A stretch of DNA of 12,386 bases, from contig JAKBCI010000021.1 of NCBI GenBank assembly GCA_021807965.1, positions 1 to 12,386 on the forward strand, in the 5' to 3' direction. Positions 1 through 4,912 of this stretch are shown one piece after another. Below the pieces are notes generated by a model that saw only the letters and a program-made list of their open reading frames with translations, had not been told where the DNA came from and did no database searches. Origin of the DNA: Actinomycetes bacterium (GTDB lineage Bacteria > Actinomycetota > Acidimicrobiia > Acidimicrobiales > RAAP-2). Position numbers and translations under genes: made by a program. How positions within the stretch are numbered: the stretch's first letter is position 1; every line of letters begins with the position of its first letter.

Positions 1-1
1 G

Positions 2-232
2 GCCCAGGACCAGCTCGACCTCGGCCTCATCGACGAGGTGATCTCCGAGGACCCGAACCCCTTCGTGACCGTCGAGCGGATCCACCGCTCGCTGCTTCGC
101 ACTTACGTGGAGCTCTCGGCGCTGTCGCCGCGCAAGCTGCGCGCGCGGCGCCACGACCGGATCCGGGCGCTGCGGGCCTTTGACATCATTCAGGACTCGC
201 TGCCCGAGGTCGCACCCGAGCCCCCGAGCTAA
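2..232 (+). CDS. Acetyl-CoA carboxylase carboxyltransferase alpha-type subunit, C-terminal end (5' partial)
   Basis: The reading frame is open from the left edge and ends at TAA 230-232, leaving 76 residues. The visible start, AQDQLDLGLIDEVI, matches the conserved 'LLxLGIIDEII' stretch near the C-terminus of carboxyltransferase alpha subunits (AccA or fused AccD-AccA). These subunits move the carboxyl group from biotin to acetyl-CoA in the first step of fatty acid synthesis. After it comes the usual helical tail rich in Leu and Arg (RSLLRTYVELSALSPRKLRA), then an acidic, Pro-rich end. The family's 'PEPLGGAHRD' segment is replaced here by SEDPNPFVTVER, so a related carboxyltransferase of the same superfamily is possible. 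The catalytic core lies outside the window, so it cannot be seen whether this is a fused beta-alpha protein. The stop overlaps the stop of the convergent DUF3048 gene. Confidence 0.75.
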   Translation, partial: AQDQLDLGLIDEVISEDPNPFVTVERIHRSLLRTYVELSALSPRKLRARRHDRIRALRAFDIIQDSLPEVAPEPPS

Positions 233-1386
233 CCGGCCGCGGCCGGTGTCGTCGCGACGGGCGTGGCGACCATCGGGGCGCCCGACGGGTAGATCTCGAC
301 CCACGTGCGGCCCGGCGCCAGGGTCAGCGGGTGGCCGCTCGCGGTGAGAAAGACGGTCGGCGTGCCGGCCGGCCCGGCCGTCCAGGAGCCGGTGATCATC
401 TCGCCGTTGCGCAGGACGTAGGCCGTGCCGTGGTTATCGATGATGTGAGACTCGGCCTCGAGCCCTCCCTGGCTGTTCTCGACCCACGGCCCGTAGGTGA
501 TGGTGACGTCCTGGATGATGACGTTTTGCGCCTGGTTCTGGACGCCATCGGCGAGTAGGTCCGGCTGGATGTTGGGAGCGGCGGTCGATCCCACGTTGTA
601 GAAGCGCAGCCAGGTGCGCGTGGCCGGGTTCCAGCGCCAGTAGATGTCCGAGGTACCGGACCAGTCGAGGTGGACCTGGCTCACGGCTCGACCGGGCGGC
701 GGCTTCACCGAGAAGCTGAAGATCGGGGCCGGTGCTGTGGCCGGCGCGGGAATGGCTGACCAGACCGCCTTGGTCGTGGTGTAGGTGTCGTAGGGCGCGT
801 AGCGGCCGGGGGGATTGGTTTCGAGCGCGGGGTGCGTGCCGAGGTCGACGTTCACGAGCGAGGAGGCATCGATCGTCTGGATCACCGGGATAATGCCGCC
901 CACGTGGACCAAGAGGGGGTGGCCGAGCTCGCTCAGCATCTGCACGTCAGTCCAGCGAGCCGAGCGGATCGGACCGACGAGCCCCGGCGCGTTTTGGCAC
1001 TGGAAGACGGCGGCGTAGCGCGTGATAGATCCCTCGACCTGCTCCTCGAAGATCACGTCGGCGTAGTCGAGCCCACTCTGGGGACGGGCCTCGGCCGGCG
1101 CCGGACCGAGCGAGTAGTTGTCAACCTTCATGGCGATGGCCGGGCGCTCGGGCACCACGTTGCCCGGCGCCGGCGTGTCGGTGAGTGGACAGCGATGGAT
1201 CGTCACGTGTTTGAGCGTGGTGGGAGTCGCGGCCGCCGTCGACTTGGGGGCTGATGACGAGCCGCACGCGGCGAGCACGAGACCGCCTACGGCGACGGCG
1301 ATCGTGACGCGCGCCACGCGCCGCCAGTAGTTCGGTCGTGGGCCGTCGGTTGGCGGGTGAGTGAAGGACGGGGTGAAGTCAGGCAC
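229..1386 (-). CDS. DUF3048 (YerB-like) lipoprotein
   Basis: 385 residues from a GTG start. A basic segment (RPNYWRRVAR) is followed by a hydrophobic stretch and the lipobox LAAC, with the lipidated Cys at residue 41. The protein should therefore be exported and anchored on the outer face of the membrane. A Ser/Thr/Ala/Pro linker to about residue 62 precedes the globular part. RPAIAMKVDNY, 'ARPQSGLDYADVIFEE' and 'GPIRSARWTDVQ' are signatures of the N-terminal DUF3048 domain. The C-terminal half (about 240-370), with 'YGPWVENSQGG' and 'GRTWVEIYPSG', matches the family's C-terminal domain. The biochemical role of the family (Bacillus YerB) is not established. No strong Shine-Dalgarno precedes the GTG, only GAAAGA about 8 bases upstream, so the start rests on the leader's fit to a lipoprotein signal. 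The tail is rich in Ala, Thr and Pro. Confidence 0.88.
   Translation of the reverse strand: MPDFTPSFTHPPTDGPRPNYWRRVARVTIAVAVGGLVLAACGSSSAPKSTAAATPTTLKHVTIHRCPLTDTPAPGNVVPERPAIAMKVDNYSLGPAPAEARPQSGLDYADVIFEEQVEGSITRYAAVFQCQNAPGLVGPIRSARWTDVQMLSELGHPLLVHVGGIIPVIQTIDASSLVNVDLGTHPALETNPPGRYAPYDTYTTTKAVWSAIPAPATAPAPIFSFSVKPPPGRAVSQVHLDWSGTSDIYWRWNPATRTWLRFYNVGSTAAPNIQPDLLADGVQNQAQNVIIQDVTITYGPWVENSQGGLEAESHIIDNHGTAYVLRNGEMITGSWTAGPAGTPTVFLTASGHPLTLAPGRTWVEIYPSGAPMVATPVATTPAAAG
232..247. terminator. GC-only 16-bp palindrome at a convergent gene junction
   Basis: ACCGGCCGCGGCCGGT is a perfect palindrome. It begins on the last base of the carboxyltransferase stop codon and lies within the last codons of the DUF3048 gene. 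As RNA it would fold in either direction into a 6-bp GC stem with a CGCG loop. No T-run follows on either side, so it is a candidate bidirectional terminator or pause site rather than a classical intrinsic terminator. It may also simply reflect Ala/Gly-rich coding. Confidence 0.3.
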
Positions 1387-1483
1387 GTTACGAGTCTTTC
1401 ACGCCGACCTTGTGGGTTGGCGCCATCGGCTCGCGCTGCGGCGGTGCGTTCGCCGCCGCGCCCATCGGCTCCGGCGACGCCAG

Positions 1484-1512
1484 TTGTCAGCGTCGGCACG
1501 ACGCGCTACCGT
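1484..1512 (+). promoter_or_regulatory. Sigma70-type promoter for the mscL-like gene
   Basis: TTGTCA (1484-1489) is followed by a 17-bp spacer and TACCGT (1507-1512). Transcription would start near 1519, giving a leader of about 38 bases that includes the GAGAGGAG ribosome site at 1543-1550. Spacing and both boxes fit a housekeeping promoter. It lies in the divergent gap between the DUF3048 and mscL-like genes. Confidence 0.55.
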
Positions 1513-1556
1513 TCTCGCCAACGGCGCTGGTCGCCGCGTATTGAGAGGAGCCGGAG

Positions 1557-1976
1557 ATGCTCAAGGGCTTTAAGAATTTCCTGATGCAGGGGAACCTGAT
1601 CGTGATCGCGGTGGGCTTGGTCGTCGCGACGGCGTTCTCGACCCTGATCAAGGCCTTCACTGACTCAATCATCACGCCTCTCGTCAGCGCGCTCGAGGGA
1701 AGCTCATCGGGCTCGCCGGGCCTCGGCTGGACGGTCAACGGCCAGTTCGTCAACCTTGGTGCCTTCATCTCGGCCATCGTGTACTTCGTCATCTTCATGA
1801 TCGTCATCTACTTCGTCTTGGTAGTTCCCTACCGCGCGTACATGCGTCGGATCGGGAACGAGGTATTCGCCTCACCTAAGCCCCCCGCTCCCGTGAAGAC
1901 GTGCCCGAAGTGCCTCTCAGCCGACTTGCCGGTCGCGGCGACCAAGTGCAAGTACTGCGGCAGCGACGTCGAGTAA
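1557..1976 (+). CDS. mscL: MscL-type mechanosensitive channel with C-terminal zinc ribbon
   Basis: 139 residues. ATG 1557 is preceded by GAGAGGAG with a 6-base spacer. The N-terminus (MLKGFKNFLMQGNLIVIAVGL) matches MscL: a short amphipathic N-helix, then the pore-lining TM1 (about 12-34) starting with the 'RGNVVDLAVG'-like motif. A periplasmic loop (about 45-66) precedes TM2 (about 68-92), which ends at YRAYMRR. MscL forms a homopentameric pore that opens under membrane tension and releases solutes on osmotic downshock. Instead of the usual charged cytoplasmic helix there is a Pro-rich linker (106-113) and a CPKC-x11-CKYC ribbon (Cys 116, 119, 131, 134), which should bind zinc in the cytoplasm. 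Total length is normal for MscL. Similar C-terminal ribbons are, to my recollection, known in actinobacterial homologues. The gene appears monocistronic. Confidence 0.88.
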   Translation: MLKGFKNFLMQGNLIVIAVGLVVATAFSTLIKAFTDSIITPLVSALEGSSSGSPGLGWTVNGQFVNLGAFISAIVYFVIFMIVIYFVLVVPYRAYMRRIGNEVFASPKPPAPVKTCPKCLSADLPVAATKCKYCGSDVE

Positions 1977-2325
1977 GGCCGTGGCTCGGACTCGGTGACG
2001 TGGTTGGTTGGCGTTCATAGTTCGTTGGCGTTAGGCACGTGGTTGGTGCTCCAGATCAAATGAAGGGTGACGAGACGCGTCGATGCGGCACCAGTTCGCT
2101 ACGACGTAGTGCGGCGTCGATCAGACCTTGTCAAGGAATCGCCCTGTGCGAATCTCAGGTCCGAGATTCTGGCGTCGCGAGTGAACACGTCACGATCACG
2201 GCGCAACGTTTGGTAAGGCGGCCAACGACGAGGGAGGTGAGAATCCCCTCAGGTGACGTGAGGCGATCGCAGGGTTGTCGAGATACGTTCGGTCTCATCT
2301 CGTTCGTCAATGTTGGAGGTACGTG
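1977..2325. other. Gene-poor interval before the collagen-like gene, with short repeats and hairpins
   Basis: No convincing gene is seen in these 349 bases. Two direct repeats lie close to the mscL-like stop: ACGTGGTTGGT at 1998-2008 and 2037-2047, and GTTGGCGTT at 2007-2015 and 2024-2032. GAATCTC (2150-2156) and GAGATTC (2163-2169) form a 7-bp hairpin with a 6-base loop and no T-run. GAGGG (2230-2234) can pair with CCCTC (2246-2250), while the overlapping CCTCA (2247-2251) can pair with TGAGG (2259-2263), so the two stems exclude each other. No known riboswitch consensus was matched. A long structured 5' leader for the downstream gene is possible. Confidence 0.45.
2315..2319 (+). promoter_or_regulatory. 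Ribosome binding site that sets the collagen-like gene start
   Basis: GGAGG lies 6 bases before ATG 2326. A GTG three bases before that ATG, in the same frame, is too close to this site, so 2326 is taken as the start. The resulting N-terminus (MRPSKTW, then a hydrophobic stretch) is a proper signal peptide. Confidence 0.75.
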
Positions 2326-3204
2326 ATGAGACCAAGCAAGACGTGGTTGGCGCTGGTAACGGTGGTAGCACTAGTCGGCGGCTACGTTGCGGTGGCTGGC
2401 GCGTCGAGTAGTACGTCGGACGCTACCTACGGTGCGTGCCTAAATCTCGCGTCGAAGATGGTGTCCCAAATCACGATCAATGGGTCACCTTCCTGCCGGG
2501 CCGGATTCCAAGCGATTACGTGGAATGCGCAGGGTCCACAAGGACCAGCCGGACCAATCGGGGCACAAGGACCGCAGGGCCCGGTGGGTCCGACCGGAGC
2601 ACAAGGTCCAGCCGGTCCAACTGGGGCACAAGGACCACAGGGCCCGACGGGTCCAACTGGGGCACAAGGTCCAGCCGGTCCAACTGGAGCACAAGGACCA
2701 CAGGGCCCGACGGGTCCCACTGGGGCACAAGGTCCAGCCGGTCCAAGTGGAGCACAAGGACCACAGGGCCCGACGGGTCCAACCGGGGCACAAGGACCAC
2801 AGGGCCCACAAGGACCAGCGGGAGAAGGAATCTCCTGTGCGAATCAAGGTGCTCTCTTTATGGCTGTTCCGAACTACCAGGTCTCTGCGTCGTGCCCCGG
2901 TGCGCTCGGTGCGTTACCCCCGCAGAATTCAACCGTGTCACTCACGGTTGGCCAAACGCAGAACTTTGTTGTGGAAAACGATGGAGCAGCGCCGATTACG
3001 CTCACCGGTTTGTTCATTGGCTTTTCGAACGGGTTTGACTGGGCTACCACGGTGAACACGTGCGGGGGCGTGACGTTGAACCCCGGTGCTACGTGCAACT
3101 TCAGTGTGGTTTCGTCTCCGGGGGCCGCAACGGGTACGAATACGTTGGAGTTCTTTGGGACCGGGTTTAGTGAGTCTCTCAACTGGACGTTGCTGCTAAC
3201 GTAG
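2326..3204 (+). CDS. Secreted collagen-like protein with C-terminal Ig-like domain
   Basis: 292 residues. MRPSK and a hydrophobic core form a signal peptide, with likely cleavage near AVAGA (about residue 25). A short N-domain (about 26-69) holds Cys38 and Cys57. Residues 70-168 are 33 uninterrupted Gly-X-Y triplets, mostly GPQ, GPA, GPT and GAQ, in four near-copies of a seven-triplet unit. Such tracts form collagen triple helices, so a trimer is expected. Unlike animal collagen, the Y positions carry Gln, Thr and Ala rather than hydroxyproline. The C-terminal domain (about 170-292) contains four Cys and a beta-sandwich pattern, '[17 protein letters not shown]' and '[11 protein letters not shown]', typical of choice-of-anchor-D/HYDIN-like Ig folds. 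No LPXTG motif or anchor helix is seen, so it may be released or held by an unknown means. It could be a surface adhesin or matrix protein; that role is inferred. Confidence 0.85.
   Translation: MRPSKTWLALVTVVALVGGYVAVAGASSSTSDATYGACLNLASKMVSQITINGSPSCRAGFQAITWNAQGPQGPAGPIGAQGPQGPVGPTGAQGPAGPTGAQGPQGPTGPTGAQGPAGPTGAQGPQGPTGPTGAQGPAGPSGAQGPQGPTGPTGAQGPQGPQGPAGEGISCANQGALFMAVPNYQVSASCPGALGALPPQNSTVSLTVGQTQNFVVENDGAAPITLTGLFIGFSNGFDWATTVNTCGGVTLNPGATCNFSVVSSPGAATGTNTLEFFGTGFSESLNWTLLLT
2560..2811 (+). repeat. 63-bp tandem repeat encoding the collagen tract, four copies
   Basis: Units at 2560-2622, 2623-2685, 2686-2748 and 2749-2811 each encode GAQ GPQ GPx GPT GAQ GPx GPx. Copies 2 and 3 are nearly identical at DNA level; copies 1 and 4 diverge at a few third positions and at the Val and Gln triplets. 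Single triplets extend the tract on both sides (2533-2559 and 2812-2829). The in-frame repeat could expand or contract by slippage or recombination without shifting the frame. Confidence 0.9.
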
Positions 3205-3213
3205 TTAGCAGCA
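3191..3213 (+). terminator. Hairpin terminator overlapping the stop of the collagen-like gene
   Basis: TGCTGCTAAC (3191-3200) and GTTAGCAGCA (3204-3213) are perfect complements around a GTA loop. The 10-bp stem contains the last codons, and the TAG stop (3202-3204) sits across the loop. A short TTT follows at 3214-3216. The stem is strong and well placed, but the T-run is short, so it may terminate transcription or protect the mRNA 3' end. Confidence 0.55.
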
Positions 3214-3370
3214 TTTCCAGGGTGAAGCAGTTGCGAGCGCTCGACGTTCTGCGCGCCATCGTGGGGCGTCGTTACTGACCGGGCTCGGCCATCGAGTGGC
3301 TGGAATCGCCACGCCGTCGGGTGTTTCGACGTAGCGCCAACGGCGCCGGTGCGCTCAACGGACCCCGCCG

Positions 3371-3376
3371 TATACT
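3371..3376 (+). promoter_or_regulatory. -10 box for leaderless transcription of the nfeD gene
   Basis: TATACT ends 7 bases before ATG 3384, which would place the transcription start on or next to the start codon. There is no Shine-Dalgarno before this ATG, consistent with a leaderless mRNA, common in actinobacteria. No good -35 box is seen at the usual distance. Confidence 0.55.
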
Positions 3377-3383
3377 GCGGCTC

Positions 3384-3821
3384 ATGGCGATACTCTTCTG
3401 GTTGGCCATCTTGCTGGTGTGCATCTTCGCGGAGATTCATACCCAGGCGTTCGTTGCGCTCTTCATCGGCGTTGGCTCCGTCGTCGCCTTCTTCCTTGCG
3501 CTGGCGAGCGTGCCCTTCGCCGTGGAGGCGGTCGTCTTCGTCGTGGTAACCGCGGTGACCCTCGCCTCGCTCCGTCCCGCGGTGATGCGCCGATTCGAGC
3601 ACAAGCCAGTCGTCAATCTCAGCGCCCCGGCGCCGAGCAGCCTCGCCAACATGACGGGCTTCGTGGAAGACGCGGTAGGCGACGAGGGCCACCCCGGTCG
3701 CGTGAAGATCAAGGGCGAGTCGTGGCGCGCGGTCACCGATTGGCCGTCGCCCATCGTTCCCGGCGTGCAGATCAAAGTCAAGAAGGCCTACGGCACGACC
3801 CTCTGGGTCGAGCCAATCTAA
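3384..3821 (+). CDS. NfeD-like membrane protein with OB-fold domain
   Basis: 145 residues from ATG 3384. Three hydrophobic segments (about 3-17, 22-42 and 46-63) are followed by a soluble domain from about residue 88. That domain shows the NfeD OB-fold pattern: MTGFVEDAV, GRVKIKGESWRAV, 'IVPGVQIKV' and 'GTTLWVEP'. This is the short NfeD form without the N-terminal ClpP-like protease. Family knowledge: NfeD OB domains bind or support SPFH/stomatin-family membrane scaffolds, and the two are usually adjacent genes. Here a stomatin gene lies immediately beyond but on the opposite strand, with the two stops sharing CTAA 3818-3821. The frame stays open upstream of 3384, but the -10 box just before this ATG and the membrane-helix start favour it. 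Confidence 0.85.
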   Translation: MAILFWLAILLVCIFAEIHTQAFVALFIGVGSVVAFFLALASVPFAVEAVVFVVVTAVTLASLRPAVMRRFEHKPVVNLSAPAPSSLANMTGFVEDAVGDEGHPGRVKIKGESWRAVTDWPSPIVPGVQIKVKKAYGTTLWVEPI

Positions 3822-4762
3822 CTCGCGCCGACCGACGGGGTTGCCGAGGCCACGTCGGACATCACGCTGCGGATCGCCTGGGCGGCGCCGAGCAGGGCCG
3901 AGCTCTCGGCGGGAATGATGAGTTTGGTGTTCTCGCTCGCGGCGAACTTCGCGAGCGTGTCCAACTGCAAGATGGCGATCAGCTCGGGGCTGGGGGCCTG
4001 CTGGGTTATGGCGGCGTAGACCGTGGTGATCGCTTGGGCGCGACCCTCGGCTTCGAGGATCAGCGCCTGGCGCGTTCCCTCGGCGCGCAGAATCGCCGAC
4101 TGCTGGGCGCCCTCGGCCTCTTTGATCGCCGCCTGCCGCTGGCCGTCGGCGACGTTGACGGCCGACTGCTGTTGTCCCTCGGACTCAAGGATTCTTGCCC
4201 GTTTTTCCTGGTCGGCTTGCTTCTGGAGGGCCATTGCCTGGAGGATCTGATCGGGTGGGGTGATCTCGAGGACCTCGACGCGGTTGATACGCACGCCCCA
4301 CTTGTCGGTCGCCTCTTCCATCTGGGTTTGCAGCATCGACCCGATGCGCTCGCGCTGGGAGAAGGCCTCGTCGAGGGTGATGCTGCCAAAGACCGCGCGC
4401 ACCGAGGTGCGCGCGAGGTTATCGACGCTCACGAGGTAGTCCGAGTTGGTAAAGAGGGCGAGGCGCACGTCGACGACCTGGCTAAAGATGGTGGCGTTCA
4501 CGATCACGGCGACGTTGTCGCGCGTGATGACCTGCTGACGGTCCCCGGTGCGCGGGGTCTCGCGAACGTCGACGATGCGCATCTGCTCGATAAACGGGAA
4601 GATGAAGGTGAGACCCGGGTTCTTGATGTCCTTGAACTCGCCGAAGCGGGTGACGACGCCCTCGAAACCCTGCTGGACGATGCGCACTGACTTGACGACC
4701 GTCGCGATGACGAGCAGGACAATGACCGCGGCGATGATTGCGAGCACAATTCCCATGATCAT
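3818..4762 (-). CDS. SPFH/stomatin-family membrane protein (QmcA/slipin-like)
   Basis: 314 residues. One N-terminal membrane helix (about 4-23) is followed by the SPFH/band 7 domain (about 26-190) with VQQGFEGVVTRFGEF, 'NPGLTFIFPFIEQM', 'TRDNVAVIVNATIF', 'SVRAVFGSITLDEAFSQRE' and 'KWGVRINRVEVLEITPP', all typical of bacterial stomatins of about 300 residues. From about 194 comes a run of 11-residue repeats beginning AEG or ADG (ADGQRQAAIKE, AEGAQQSAILR, AEGTRQALILE), the Ala/Glu-rich coiled coil used for oligomer assembly. The end is a short hydrophobic and small-residue tail. Such proteins form large membrane rings that organise microdomains and modulate proteases. GGAGG lies 4 bases before ATG 4762 and 10 before an alternative ATG at 4756; the true start is one of these. 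A TGTACACT (-10-like) lies about 55 bases upstream. Confidence 0.9.
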   Translation of the reverse strand: MIMGIVLAIIAAVIVLLVIATVVKSVRIVQQGFEGVVTRFGEFKDIKNPGLTFIFPFIEQMRIVDVRETPRTGDRQQVITRDNVAVIVNATIFSQVVDVRLALFTNSDYLVSVDNLARTSVRAVFGSITLDEAFSQRERIGSMLQTQMEEATDKWGVRINRVEVLEITPPDQILQAMALQKQADQEKRARILESEGQQQSAVNVADGQRQAAIKEAEGAQQSAILRAEGTRQALILEAEGRAQAITTVYAAITQQAPSPELIAILQLDTLAKFAASENTKLIIPAESSALLGAAQAIRSVMSDVASATPSVGAS

Positions 4763-4766
4763 GACG

Positions 4767-4771
4767 CCTCC
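4767..4771 (-). promoter_or_regulatory. Ribosome binding site of the stomatin gene
   Basis: GGAGG on the minus strand serves either ATG 4762 (4-base spacer) or ATG 4756 (10-base spacer). It rules out the longer upstream reading frame, whose residues are low-complexity and lack homology to the family. Confidence 0.65.
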
Positions 4772-4912
4772 GGATCTTCCCGGCACTCGCGACCGTTGCG
4801 CGGTGCCACTACGGCGGAGTGTACAGGGACTGCCCGCGTCTCGCTCGGAGTCGCGACGAACCATCGCGCGGAGTCAGCAGACTCGGGACCGCTAGGGCCA
4901 CGTGGCGAAGGA

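Noticed and set aside
2226..2275. Possible cobalamin- or glycine-type riboswitch suggested by GGTGAGAATCCCCTCAGG.
   Set aside because: Only short pieces resemble those consensus boxes; order, spacing and the conserved cores are missing.
2039..2325. A possible 95-codon gene between the mscL-like and collagen-like genes.
   Set aside because: Composition is Arg/Ser-rich without motifs, there is no ribosome site, and it runs into the collagen gene's ribosome site and start.
2427..2847. Long open frames on both strands across the collagen repeat, some with Leu/Pro/Val-rich products.
   Set aside because: They are by-products of the 63-bp GC-rich repeat. Only the plus-strand frame from 2326 has a ribosome site, a signal peptide and unbroken Gly-X-Y periodicity.
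3419..4690. A 423-codon plus-strand frame opposite the stomatin gene.
   Set aside because: It is a shadow of the minus-strand SPFH gene in high-GC DNA. The product is Arg/Asp/Gly-rich with no domain, while the minus strand matches a known family along its whole length.
4871..4906. Small hairpin GAGTC-AGCA-GACTC and palindrome GCCACGTGGC after the EF-G-like stop, considered as a terminator.
   Set aside because: The stems are only 5 bp each and no T-run follows on the minus strand, so a terminator cannot be supported.
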